A DNA stretch of 64,000 bases from JAAELZ01 sp965237485 (GCA_965237485.1 CBDEFQ010000006.1:248001-312000), one strand, 5' to 3'. Shown: positions 16,118-25,287, counted from the first letter of the stretch. A program made the numbers and translations. The notes: generated by a model from the letters alone, not told the origin.

Positions 16118-16965
16118 ATGAGACATACTCTAAATCAATCGAATTACTTTGAACGGGGGATTGATTGGCCCATCAAAGCCTATGAGGCCGAACAAGCAGT
16201 CGATTTTTATCAGCGTTTTGTCGAATTTCAAAGACAATCGATTGCGGTTCGCGGCAAAGAAACCCATATTAAGCCGCACCTAGTATCTACGTGGTTAGAT
16301 CGCACCATACATCACCCCATTATTGTTGATGCCGTAGAGGCCGCTCTTGGGCCAGATATTGTGCTGTGGACCAGTGATTTTGCTAACAAAGAAGCGGGCG
16401 CCGGCACCTATATTCCGTGGCATCAAGATACCCCTTATTGGAATTTGTCGGATACTAAGGTGGTAAGTGTATGGTTGGCATTAACTGAGTCTAAGAAAAG
16501 CAACGGTGCGATGCGTGTTTTTCCAGCAACACACAATAAAGGTGCGCTGGGTAAAATAAATATACAGGGCGATCCACACGAAGCCTATAAAGAGGGCACA
16601 CGAACTTCTTCAGAGGGCAATATATTTGCCTACGACCATGTTATGGATAAGGAGGTAGATGAATCGTTAGCACTTGACGTGGAACTCGACCCTGGGCAGT
16701 TTTCTTTGCATAACATTCAATTGTTGCATGGCGGCGGGCCAAATGAATCTGATCAAGACCGCGTTGGCTTTGTGATGCGCTATATTTGTGCAGATACCTT
16801 TTGCAATACTGGACTTGATTCAGTAACGTCGATTCGTGGCCATTGCGAGCGCGAGCATTTTGTACTAGAACCGCGCCCGACTGAAGATTTTCACCTCAGG
16901 CGATGCAAGTATTGCAGGAAGCGTTGCAATACCCCAGTGGGTTCGGCGACCGCAAAGTACAGTAG
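16118..16965 (+). pseudogene. Phytanoyl-CoA dioxygenase family protein with a C-terminal frameshift
   Basis: This is a non-haem Fe(II)/2-oxoglutarate oxygenase. The iron ligands are His102 and Asp104 (WHQDTPYW) and a distal His (His204 in LLHGGGPNE), with SNGAMRVFPATH between. All catalytic residues precede a one-base loss in the T-run near 16889-16891. Read in the restored frame the end is SPQAMQVLQEALQYPSGFGDRK then VQ and TAG 16963-16965; read as it stands, the tail is unrelated, Cys/Arg-rich and ends near 16975. The change could be a real mutation or a sequencing error. Substrate unknown; family members hydroxylate small metabolites including amino acids. Confidence 0.75.
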
Positions 16966-16990
16966 CTTCGACTAGTTTTCGATACGGTGA

Positions 16991-17710
16991 TCAGGCACTA
17001 CTAAAACGGCCTTGTAAAGCTATAAGAAACTTTTGTATATGAAAAGCAGCATGTGCGCTGTCGTATAAATAATCTTTCCCTTCTGGGCAGGCTGCTCTCG
17101 CTTGGCACCCGCTGCTATGGCATTTTGCTAGTGGATTATCATCCAAATAATTATAACAAGCTTCTACATCATAATTCCCTTCGGTGAAAGCGTTCACAGG
17201 GCAACTGCTTAGACAGACTTGGCTGGCGCAGCTATCACAGGCGTGTTTATTAGGTTCGTTATGTAGTAAGGCCTTATCTGTAGCGGCGGATATTGCACTT
17301 TCAGGAAGTGCTATAGCAAAGCGATACGCGTGCCATAAACCGTATTGTGGGTGGATTAGCAGGCCAATTTTCGAAGATGATAAAGCTTCAGTTTTTTTTG
17401 CCCATTGCAAAAAAGGTTGATGAGGCGGCCTGCCAAAGGGGAATAAGGCCTTGCCAGCAAACTGTTTTGCTAATCCTAAACCTATGCGTTTACTCCAGCG
17501 GTTTAAAGGGTCTATTTCACCGTCTTGATACTCCGCTGACGTGCAAAATCGCGCCCAAATAGATGACCCCGCATTACCGAACAGAGCGAGTGCTGTCGCT
17601 GGTTGATTCTGGCTTACGTTTTTTACTTTATCTTGCGCCGCGACGATAAAGCCGCCTCGATATACTAGGCCTTCTTCTTGTGCTGCTTTGACCAGGGATT
17701 GAAGTGACAC
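16991..17710 (-). CDS. 4Fe-4S ferredoxin-type protein (QueG-like C-terminal region)
   Basis: This 239-residue protein has a C-terminal cysteine-rich module with CDSCASQVCLSSCP and then CHSSGCQARAACPEG. The two motifs could bind a pair of 4Fe-4S clusters. The N-terminal 150 residues resemble the substrate domain of epoxyqueuosine-reductase relatives only weakly. Its start overlaps the end of the cytochrome b561 gene, and YceI lies upstream, so the three form a tight operon, suggesting an electron route between the membrane cytochrome and this soluble protein. The partner and substrate are unknown. Confidence 0.7.
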   Translation of the reverse strand: MSLQSLVKAAQEEGLVYRGGFIVAAQDKVKNVSQNQPATALALFGNAGSSIWARFCTSAEYQDGEIDPLNRWSKRIGLGLAKQFAGKALFPFGRPPHQPFLQWAKKTEALSSSKIGLLIHPQYGLWHAYRFAIALPESAISAATDKALLHNEPNKHACDSCASQVCLSSCPVNAFTEGNYDVEACYNYLDDNPLAKCHSSGCQARAACPEGKDYLYDSAHAAFHIQKFLIALQGRFSSA

Positions 17711-18252
17711 TACACTAGCATCCGTTTTAAGGTGTCCTTTTTATCGATAAAATGATGTTTTAGTGCGCCAGCAATATGCAGTGCAATGACGCCTGCCGCG
17801 AAATAAGCAATATAATAGTGAAGGGCAATCGCTTGATCCCGAATAGCAGTGCCGATTTTGGCCACAGCGGGCACGCTAAACCAATTGAACACGTCGATGA
17901 CATCGCCTGCTGAGCTTGATATCATGTAGCCAGTAACCGGTAAGATCACCATACTTGCGATTAAAAACCAGTGCGCGGCTCGCGAGCCAACACGCTCGAC
18001 TTGGCTTAAGGAATCATCCGCTGCAGGGTAAGTTGTAAACACGCGCCAGCCCAGTTTAAATAACACGATGGCCCCTACTATTATGCCCAGCGATTTGTGC
18101 CAAGTTAACGACCGGTGATACCAAGGGTCGTAGTAACCCAGATCAACCATGATCCAGCCGATAATTATCAAGCTAATAAACAGCAGAGCGATGACCCAAT
18201 GCAGCAGTTTACTGACTGGGCTATAGCCTAACCGCGGATTAGATTTGAGCAT
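17710..18252 (-). CDS. Cytochrome b561 family membrane protein
   Basis: The 180-residue protein has four hydrophobic helices: residues 15-35 (LLHWVIALLFISLIIIGWIM), 52-70, 92-112 and 145-163. Candidate haem-ligand histidines sit in KLLHWV, TWHKSLG, AAHWFL and ALHIAG. This is the bacterial cytochrome b561 (YodB-like) architecture, shuttling electrons between quinone and a periplasmic acceptor or, in some cases, superoxide. It is six bases downstream of a yceI gene; b561-YceI pairs are common in proteobacteria. The third gene, a ferredoxin-like protein, overlaps its stop. Confidence 0.9.
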   Translation of the reverse strand: MLKSNPRLGYSPVSKLLHWVIALLFISLIIIGWIMVDLGYYDPWYHRSLTWHKSLGIIVGAIVLFKLGWRVFTTYPAADDSLSQVERVGSRAAHWFLIASMVILPVTGYMISSSAGDVIDVFNWFSVPAVAKIGTAIRDQAIALHYYIAYFAAGVIALHIAGALKHHFIDKKDTLKRMLV

Positions 18253-18258
18253 CGTGAT

Positions 18259-18822
18259 TTACTTGCGAATGGCTTCTACCGATAAAGTTAATTCCATGCT
18301 GGCACTGGCGGGGCCGAGATTGTAATCAATACCAAAATCTGCACGGGTGATATCCAATGTGCCGCTAAAACCGACTCGGTATCCCCCCCAAGGGTCGGCA
18401 CCTTCTCCTATTTTTGAGACATCAAAGCTGACCGACTTGGTGCTGTCCTTGATAGTTAAATCGCCCGTCATTGTACCGCCTGTTTCATTGGCTACGAATG
18501 AAGTACTTTTAAAAGTGGCCGTCGGATAAAACTCGACTTCTAAAAAGTCACTGCCGCGCAGGTGCTTATCCCGCTCGGCGTGATTGGTGTCTATGGATGT
18601 GGTATCTATTTCCATATTAATGCTGGACGCATCAGCATTATCCGCGTCGTATTCCACGGTGCCGGTAACGTTATTGAAACCACCATGCAGCCAGCTCATG
18701 CCAAGATGTTGAATTTTGAAGGTGACGAATGAGTGCGCCGGGTCAATATTGTATGGTGCTGCTTGAAGGGGAGTAATCAGTGCTGCGGTGATACTCGCGG
18801 CTGAGATAAGTTGCTTAATCAT
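18259..18822 (-). CDS. YceI family periplasmic protein
   Basis: The protein has a signal peptide (MIKQLISAASITAALITPLQA, cleavage after AA around residue 22) and then the YceI lipocalin-like barrel: YNIDPAHSFVTFKIQHLGMS opening, DTTSIDTNHAERDKHLRGSDFLEVEFYPTATF in the middle and a VSFDVSKIGEGADPWGGYRVGF strand. These proteins bind polyisoprenoids or quinone-like lipids in the periplasm. It is the first gene of the yceI-b561-ferredoxin operon. Normal length (187 residues), intact. Confidence 0.9.
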   Translation of the reverse strand: MIKQLISAASITAALITPLQAAPYNIDPAHSFVTFKIQHLGMSWLHGGFNNVTGTVEYDADNADASSINMEIDTTSIDTNHAERDKHLRGSDFLEVEFYPTATFKSTSFVANETGGTMTGDLTIKDSTKSVSFDVSKIGEGADPWGGYRVGFSGTLDITRADFGIDYNLGPASASMELTLSVEAIRK

Positions 18823-19146
18823 AGTATTTTCCTCAATATTTTCTAGTAAATAGCTCGTTAGAATTAATCTGCCTTCTTTAATGGGTTCGCCTAACCAGCC
18901 GGTGAGAAATTATAGACCCTTTAAAGCTTACAGTAGTTCCCTATTTTTACGTTTTTCGCATTGGTTGTTATCCGCCTTTCGGTTAACCCAAGCACAACAC
19001 ATTAATCACTCGAAATTAAACATGAGTATAAGCCGGCACGAGCTTGCACCGAAGCCCGCTTGGATGCACCAGAGACTTATTGATAGAAGTCGGGATTATG
19101 GCCACGAAGTAAGCATCGGATATAATGGCGTTGTAGCTTTCTTGCG
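18823..19146. other. Intergenic region between MFS gene and yceI; no gene supported
   Basis: The 324-bp stretch should hold the yceI promoter on the minus strand. A 42-codon plus-strand ORF (MSISRHELAPKPAWMHQRL..., 19022-19150) is present, but nothing supports it as a real gene and it has no relatives that I recognise. No repeat or strong hairpin was seen. Confidence 0.4.
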
Positions 19147-20397
19147 TTAAACTTTATAAAGTTTTAATCCCACAATTAGCAGCACCGTGGCCACTAGGCA
19201 AAGTGCTGCGAAAGTGATGCAGACCTGTTCAAAGCTGTAACCTGCGTCGAGCATAGTGCCAACCGTTACCGGCCCGAGAGCCCCTGCGAATACGTTAAAT
19301 GCAGTAATGGTGGATTTAATTCCTCCAAGATATTTGGGGCCATATAGCTCTGTCCACAAAGCCGGAGCGGCGGTAAAGTAAATGCCAATGTTTATACCTA
19401 GCAGTACCATGTACGGCAGCACCCAAAAAGGATGGTCTCCTGGTACAAGAATAAGCATGGAAGCCAATAAGGGTGCTAGATAAAATGGCATGATTTTTAC
19501 CGCGCTGAATTTGTCGATCATAGGGCCAGCACCCATCGACGTAACTACGGTGACCATGGCGTAAACCCAATAGTTGCCGGTTATCCAAAGTTCAGACCAG
19601 CCTTTGCTCTGTGCCAAGGTCAGATGGTGAAAAAACATAGCAGTTGCGATATATGATGGCACCAATACCGAAATGAGTACCAAGTAAAAGCGGCCTTCCC
19701 GAAGCATTTCGCCTCGGGTTTTGCTAACTACCAAAGACTGTGTGTTTTCAGTTTGCTTACTCTCCCCAGCAAGACTTTCTATGAAGGCTTGATGCCGTGT
19801 AGATTGGCCGCGTAGGGCCCATAAAATAAGTGGAATGAAAAGCGCTACTCCAACAGCAGTGAGTTGATAAGTACTTTGCCAACCAACTGCCCCGATAACA
19901 AACACCGCCATCACTGGTAAAACCGCTTCGCCCGTTGAAAAGCCCATCGAAGAAATCGCTAAGGCTTTTCCTCGTTGCAGGCCCATATAACGCGCCATTG
20001 AGGTTTGTGACGTGTGACTCGTCAAACCTTGACCGAAATGCCTTAATACAAAAATGGCAAAAATCAACATGGCTGGGCTTGATACCCTGCTAACGGTGAA
20101 ACAAGCCAGTACTAAACCTAATAGTACAACCGTGGTATAGCTGGTTAAATTAACTCGATCTAAAATTTGCCCTGTCCACGGCAACAATGCCGCGCTTGCA
20201 AGGGTGCCTACCATGTAGATGCTACCCCATTGAGTATGACTCAAGTCATAGAGCAGCTGAATTTGTGGACCAAATATACCGATAAAGTAGGTTTGCCCAG
20301 TGCTAGACACGAACGCCATGAGAAAACCGAAACCCAGAAATCGCCCGTGGTTGCGCAGCAAACTGAGGTAGTCTGAAAATAACGCGGGTTTTCGCAT
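19147..20397 (-). CDS. Major facilitator superfamily transporter
   Basis: This 416-residue protein has twelve predicted helices in two halves separated by a hydrophilic loop around residues 200-230 (RHQAFIESLAGESKQTENTQ). The between-helix motif GQILDRVN after helix 2 and RHFGQGLTSHTSQTSMARYMGLQRGKALAIS around helices 4-5 are MFS features. Substrate cannot be read from the sequence. It is downstream of the proline-racemase-family gene on the same strand and could import the substrate of that pathway. Intact. Confidence 0.85.
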   Translation of the reverse strand: MRKPALFSDYLSLLRNHGRFLGFGFLMAFVSSTGQTYFIGIFGPQIQLLYDLSHTQWGSIYMVGTLASAALLPWTGQILDRVNLTSYTTVVLLGLVLACFTVSRVSSPAMLIFAIFVLRHFGQGLTSHTSQTSMARYMGLQRGKALAISSMGFSTGEAVLPVMAVFVIGAVGWQSTYQLTAVGVALFIPLILWALRGQSTRHQAFIESLAGESKQTENTQSLVVSKTRGEMLREGRFYLVLISVLVPSYIATAMFFHHLTLAQSKGWSELWITGNYWVYAMVTVVTSMGAGPMIDKFSAVKIMPFYLAPLLASMLILVPGDHPFWVLPYMVLLGINIGIYFTAAPALWTELYGPKYLGGIKSTITAFNVFAGALGPVTVGTMLDAGYSFEQVCITFAALCLVATVLLIVGLKLYKV

Positions 20398-20441
20398 ACG
20401 GCAAGTCGCCGATCGGTCAATTCGGTGAATTGTACTCTGTA

Positions 20442-20681
20442 CTAGTCACAACCTTTTGACGTCGCCGCGTCAGTGAGACTGTAGTAAAGCTTATCGTTCA
20501 GGCCATAATATTCGCTGGTGCTTAAATTCGCTGATACGATAACGCTGTCGCCGTTATTGCAACCAAGGTAGTAGTGTAAATAACCGTCTTTAGCCAATTC
20601 CGTTTTAATAATGTAGAACGCGAATGACTGACTACTTAGCAAGAAAAATAAGGTCGTACTCATTGAGATCAGTTTTTTCAT
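20442..20681 (-). CDS. Small exported protein of unknown function
   Basis: The 79-residue product starts at ATG 20681 with a signal peptide, MKKLISMSTTLFFLLSSQSFA, and has two cysteines in the mature part (LGCNNGD and SKGCD-end) that could form a disulfide. I chose this start because it overlaps the stop of the racemase-family gene (ATGA), indicating translational coupling; an earlier in-frame start would lengthen the product by five residues. No known domain recognised. Confidence 0.6.
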   Translation of the reverse strand: MKKLISMSTTLFFLLSSQSFAFYIIKTELAKDGYLHYYLGCNNGDSVIVSANLSTSEYYGLNDKLYYSLTDAATSKGCD

Positions 20682-21709
20682 AATTTTGTTGGCCAAGTAT
20701 CACTAACTTTATAACCCTCTGGCCACGGGTCAGTTGGGTTCAACATATGTTGATGCGTGCCTGTAATCCAAGCGCTACCTTGTAGTGATGGTAACACTGC
20801 TGGCGTGTCCTCAATAGTGGTTAGAGATTCAATCTTGCAGTCAAATCGTGACTCGATAATAGATCGGCCAATATACGGCTCTGCGACTTTAATCTCACCC
20901 TTGGCGTGTAGCAACGCCAACCGAGCCGAACAGCCTGTGCCACAGGGTGATCGATCAATTTTGCCGGGTTGAATAATAACTGCGCTTTTCCCTGCTTTAA
21001 CACCATCTTCCTCAGTTATCGGCAGCGTCATTTGGCAAAATGAAATATGCTTCCAATCAGCATTGGTTGGGTGGGTGAAACCGACCTGTTGGTTCGCAGC
21101 TTGAGTGATACGCGATCCGAGCTCAGAGATCGCCCTAGCTTCATCGGGCGTGAGGCTGAACCCCAGTTTCTGCGCATCGATAATGACAAAGCTGTCGCCG
21201 CCGTAGGCAACGTCTGCTTTTAAAGAGCCCATGCCTTCTATTTCGAGTGTTTGATCTAATGCCGTTACGAAAGAAGGGTGGTTAAGGGTTTTTACCGACG
21301 TGACCTTCCCGTCTTTGCAATGTGCAGTAATATTTACCAAACCACCAGGTGCTTCGAGTGTTAACTCGGTGATAGGCTCTTGCATTGTTAAGATGCCCGT
21401 TTCCAACAATACAGTGGCTACGCAAATAGAATTAGAACCCGACATCGGTGGGGTATCTTCCGGTTCCATAATAATCCAACCCATATCCGCTTTGGGGTGT
21501 TTTGCTGGTACCAACAAATTAATATGTCGAAACACTCCACCACGCGGTTCGTTAAGCATGAAGTTACGTAGCGTTTGGTCCTTAGCAATCCAGCGTGACT
21601 GCTCCCATATAGAATGCCCCGGAGGCGGCTTAACCCCGCCTACAATAACATCTCCGACCTCGCCCTCGGCGTGGCAGCTAACGCTGTGGATAATTTTTGT
21701 AGATTGCAT
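20678..21709 (-). CDS. Proline racemase superfamily protein, Ser/Cys type
   Basis: The 343-residue protein has the two halves of the proline racemase fold. The second catalytic cysteine is Cys256 (IDRSPCGTGC). At the first catalytic position, where racemases and 4-hydroxyproline epimerases have M-C-G-H, this protein has M-S-G-S with Ser90. Variants with a changed first or second residue are known in this superfamily and include hydroxyproline epimerases and trans-3-hydroxyproline dehydratases. Other family marks are ISCHAEGEVGDVIVGG, LNEPRGGVF and AYGGDSFVIIDA. Together with the enolase-superfamily gene at 5033 it suggests hydroxyproline metabolism. Superfamily is firm; activity is inferred. 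Confidence 0.8.
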   Translation of the reverse strand: MQSTKIIHSVSCHAEGEVGDVIVGGVKPPPGHSIWEQSRWIAKDQTLRNFMLNEPRGGVFRHINLLVPAKHPKADMGWIIMEPEDTPPMSGSNSICVATVLLETGILTMQEPITELTLEAPGGLVNITAHCKDGKVTSVKTLNHPSFVTALDQTLEIEGMGSLKADVAYGGDSFVIIDAQKLGFSLTPDEARAISELGSRITQAANQQVGFTHPTNADWKHISFCQMTLPITEEDGVKAGKSAVIIQPGKIDRSPCGTGCSARLALLHAKGEIKVAEPYIGRSIIESRFDCKIESLTTIEDTPAVLPSLQGSAWITGTHQHMLNPTDPWPEGYKVSDTWPTKL

Positions 21710-21803
21710 CTACTAATTGTGACCTAGGCGAACCGAGGCCACAAGTGAAATAAGTAACAGATGAGTTATATGGTTATAGTTTGTCCAGCACCTCTAGCAG
21801 TTT

Positions 21804-22596
21804 TTATTCTTCTCCCGAATGCATGCTAATTGATTGCTGCTTATAAGGGAATTGTTTGGCCGAGGCTGCTTGGTGGAAGGCCGATAGTGCCTCAACGCGT
21901 TGTTGATATATTTGCTGATGTAAGGCCGCGAGTTCCCCAAATGCGTGGGCATGTTTAGGCGGTGAGTCTGATTCTCCACATATGTCGGAGACGAACAAAA
22001 ATATTGCATCACCCGCGTTACCCGAGCCCAACGAGAAGGTAACGATTGGGGTGAGCTCATTTAGATGGCGCAAAGTCTGCTCCGCCACACATTCGATTTC
22101 TACAGCAAAGCAGCCCGCGTCTTCATAGCGTTTGAAGGTTTGATGAATTTGCAAAGCTTCCTCAGCGGTACGACCAAAGGCACGCAGGCCCCCAGACCAT
22201 ATACTCGTTGTGGGCACCAAGCCCATATGCCCTTGTACTGGAATACCTACTTTAGCCAACATTTCAACGATATCGTAACTACGTAGGGTGTAATACATAT
22301 CCGCGCCTTGTTCCATGCACTTAATTGCCGCGCGCAAGATTTCGTCGGGAGTGGCGTATTGCCCCCAAGTCATTGCGGTGCCCATAAAATGAGTTGGCAC
22401 TAACGCCCGAGCTTGTTCCATCTGATTATCCCAAACTGTCAGCAAATCAATGCCAGCTTCTACAGGCCTTAATTTCTTCAGCATTACCTGGGTTGCACAT
22501 GGTTAGTCGTTTGCCCGAGCCTTTTAAAGCACGCAGGTCATCAATCGTGTAATTACGCTGGGCGGGTTTGCGTCCAAAGGTGTAGATGTCTTTCAT
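21804..22596 (-). pseudogene. PanB-like (3-methyl-2-oxobutanoate hydroxymethyltransferase family) protein, frameshifted
   Basis: The coding start is ATG 22596 (MKDIYTFGRKPAQRNYTIDDLRALKGSGKRLTM). The frame breaks near 22456 and continues in the next frame as VEAGIDLLTVWDNQMEQ and on to VQGHMGLVPTTSIWSGGLRAFG and FAVEIECVAEQ, with the barrel motifs of PanB. It differs from true PanB at many conserved positions (for example no GDSLGMV), so it is a diverged paralogue, probably acting on another 2-oxo acid or a phosphonate/PEP-mutase-like substrate. Loss is by a single frameshift; a sequencing error cannot be excluded. Confidence 0.7.
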
Positions 22597-22602
22597 TTAA
22601 TT

Positions 22603-23637
22603 TTAAGATTGGGTCTTACTTCGATAAATATTCAAACTGCGTTGCCTAATATACTGATCCCCCTCTGGCGTGCCGTCATGAAAGCTACCAAATAATTTAT
22701 CCCAAGGGGTTTCGTAAGAGCCGTAATTGCAGTCTATAAATCGGTGGTGCAGTTGGTGCATAAAATCACCCAATTGTAGGCTGAAATGCTTTGTCAGTTT
22801 GACGCGATGATAACCGCAATGCGAAGTTGGACCTGCGACTGTATGTAACATTGCATTAAATATCATGTGAATTGGGTGACTGGCGATCAAAAAATAAATC
22901 GCGATATCAGAATATAGGAATAGGTGTTCAACTGGATGCATGGCGTGTCCAGACCACGGCCCAGTATTGACATTTTTATGGTGCCAAGAATGCACCCATT
23001 TGTAGCACGGTCCAAGGTGACCTAAACGATGATACCAATAAAAATGAAAGCCGCTCCAGACGGGCACGATTAACATAAGGCCAATAAACCAAGCTAGGTT
23101 CTCAGTAAAAGTTATCAGTGTAGCATGGCCGTTAGCATAGGCCCAAAGCATGACGCTTTCACATAAGGTACCGATGGGGACGGAGCTACATAAGGTCCAG
23201 AACACATTGTCCCAAATTTGGTTGCCAAAATGAAAACTCTTGGAGTTCTTTGCTAAAGGTCGAGTATCAAAACGTTCGTCGTCGCCTTGTTTAGAAAAGG
23301 TATACAGCAATAAGTGCAGGCCTCCCGCCACAAAGACAACAATAACCAGATTGCGTAGCGCAATCTCAAGTATCCAATCTAATTGAAAACTTGCCGCTCG
23401 CTCTAACGAAGGCGTGAACCAAGTCCAAATAGCAATCGCCAATATCAACAACAAAAAGCGTTGACGAACAGGGCCCCACACCTCGAGCAGATATTTAAGA
23501 GATTGCGTGAAGCTAAAAGGCAGCTCGAAATACGGTGCCTGTTTGAGGGGTAATTCCGGTTTGAAGTGCCATATCTCCCTTTGCGCGTGCTTGCGCTTGG
23601 GCTTAGAAGTGCTGCTTTGCGCGGAGTTTTCTGACAT
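22603..23637 (-). CDS. Sterol desaturase/fatty acid hydroxylase family membrane protein
   Basis: The 344-residue protein has several hydrophobic helices and the di-iron histidine boxes of the superfamily: HRLGH, HSWHHKN and HQLHHRF, with a fourth His region at HAMHPVEH. It begins with a basic cytoplasmic tail (KPKRKHAQREIW). Bacterial members hydroxylate or desaturate lipids, carotenoids or sterol-like compounds. It is seven bases downstream on the opposite order from the PanB-like pseudogene, whose start lies just beyond its stop, so the two may be one transcript. Substrate unknown. Confidence 0.85.
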   Translation of the reverse strand: MSENSAQSSTSKPKRKHAQREIWHFKPELPLKQAPYFELPFSFTQSLKYLLEVWGPVRQRFLLLILAIAIWTWFTPSLERAASFQLDWILEIALRNLVIVVFVAGGLHLLLYTFSKQGDDERFDTRPLAKNSKSFHFGNQIWDNVFWTLCSSVPIGTLCESVMLWAYANGHATLITFTENLAWFIGLMLIVPVWSGFHFYWYHRLGHLGPCYKWVHSWHHKNVNTGPWSGHAMHPVEHLFLYSDIAIYFLIASHPIHMIFNAMLHTVAGPTSHCGYHRVKLTKHFSLQLGDFMHQLHHRFIDCNYGSYETPWDKLFGSFHDGTPEGDQYIRQRSLNIYRSKTQS

Positions 23638-23733
23638 CTGGAAAATACTTATTTAGTAGATTTGTGGATTCAATCATGCCTTTTGTTAAGTAACAACATA
23701 TGTTTAACTGATACTGTAACTTCAGGTATGGAC

Positions 23734-23742
23734 TTTTATATT
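23734..23742. repeat. Target duplication TTTTATATT of the nested IS256-type element
   Basis: TTTTATATT stands at 23734-23742 and again at 25136-25144, immediately outside the inverted ends GAGTTATGCC of the inner element. Nine bases is normal for IS256-family insertions. It proves the inner element transposed here into copy B's left terminal region. Confidence 0.9.
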
Positions 23743-25135
23743 GAGTTATGCCCGAATCTGGTGTATGAGGCATTTTCTTCAAGCGGCCTCGGTTTGATCT
23801 GAGTAGTCATTAGTTTGCTCTATTCCATCTTTAAATGGAACCCCTTGAATCACTTTTGCTAGATAGGCGAACCCGCGTATTCGGTTCCACTTTTTCTCTG
23901 CGCACTGACCCAGCTTGAACATCATACTTAACATGCCATCACGGCTAAGACATCCCTTGCATCGTTTGGTACGGTGTCGGATAGTCGCGAATGTTGATTC
24001 AATTGGATTCGTAGTACGTATGCTCATCCAGTGCTTGGCAGGGAACGAGTAGAACGTCATTAACTCTTCGCGATCTTTTTCCAAGCACTGCGTGGCTTTT
24101 GGATACTTGTCTTGACAGGTTTTAATGAATAATTGATAGGTGCTTTGCGCCGCTTCTTTGGTTTCTTCCTGCCAAATGTTATGCAGAGCTGCTTTTGCTT
24201 TGGGCTGCACCGATTTAGGCAGCTTGTTCAGCACGTTGGCCGTTTTATGCACCCAACACCGTTGATGTTTAGTGCCAGGATAGACTTCTTCCAGGGCATT
24301 CCAAAAGCCTAAAGCACCATCACCGATGCCCCGCTCTGGTTGATTCAGGCCTCGCTCCTTGAGTGCCAACAACACCTCTCGCCAACTCTGCGTAGACTCT
24401 CGCTCACCGTCTTCAATCGCCAGTAATTTCTGTGACCGCGCTCATTCACTCCGATGACAACTAAGGCACAGAGTCGGCCCTCATCGCCGCGCAGGCCGCT
24501 GTGTATCCCGTCCGCCCATAGATAAACCCATCGATCTCGATCTAAACCTTCTCTATTCCAATCCTTGTACTCCTGAGACCACGTTGCTTTGAGCTTACTC
24601 ACTGTGCTTGATGATAACCCAGTCGCTGATTGACCCACTAGCACGCTCAGTGCATCCCCCATTTCTCCAGTGCTGACACCCTTGAGATACAGCCAAGGCA
24701 AGGCCGCTTCTAGTGTTCTCGTTTTACGCACATACGGCGGCACTAAAGCAGATCGAAAGGTGATCGGTACTCCAGTGCGGGAGCGCACCTTGGGGATACG
24801 TACTTTGACTGGGCCGATCCCGGTTTGCAGTTCACGTTCTGGCAAATAGCCGTTACGAACGACACCAGCGTGTCCTGAATCTGAGACTTTGTCACAATTG
24901 CGATACAGCAGTTCAGATAACTCACTCTCGACCGCGGTTTGAATGAGTTGCCTAGCGCCATTGCGAATCAATTCTTGCAGCGGATCGATGCTTTGCTCTG
25001 GCTTTTCAAAGGAAATAATTTTATTCTGTTTCATAGTGGCGTATGTCTGTGGAAGTTTAAGTTGTTGTAAACTCAACTCATCCCGATACGCCGCTTTTAG
25101 TCAACTACTCCATACACCACTTTCAGGCATAACTC
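23743..25135 (-). mobile_element. Nested IS256-type element (copy A), 1,393 bp
   Basis: Ends are inverted repeats of about 27 bases: left GAGTTATGCCCGAATCTGGT, continuing gtatg, and right, reverse complement, GAGTTATGCCTGAAAGTGGT, continuing gtatg. A perfect 9-bp duplication flanks it. It carries a single transposase gene with one frameshift. Its sequence is unlike copy B, so two different IS256-group elements are stacked here. Confidence 0.9.
23779..25076 (-). pseudogene. IS256-family transposase (copy A), one frameshift
   Basis: The first part (25076 to about 24434) runs from MSLQQLKLPQTYATMKQNK through RNGYLPERELQTGIGPV and VYLWADGIHSGLRG, which holds the first catalytic Asp, to GVNERGH. 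One base is missing near 24430-24433 (CACAGAAATT where CACAAGAAATT is expected). The second part continues KLLAIEDGERESTQSWREVLLALKERG with the second Asp in GIGDGALGFW and the Glu in TTNPIESTFATIRHRTKR. About 430 residues in total. The conserved inverted repeats and target duplication suggest recent arrival. Confidence 0.85.
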
Positions 25136-25287
25136 TTTTATATTAGATAGAGCAGTATGGCCTTTCCCCCCCTAGGGGGAATTTTTTCGAATTTTTGATT
25201 TATTCAAATTTTCTATCTTGGTGTCTTGTAAGTTGAGCCATTTGTGCGTTCCCTGTTTTAAGCAATTAACATACTGGAGACACCCAA

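Noticed and set aside
18881..19150. 89-codon plus-strand ORF upstream of yceI
   Set aside because: Overlaps the promoter region of yceI, has no known relatives and no start signal.
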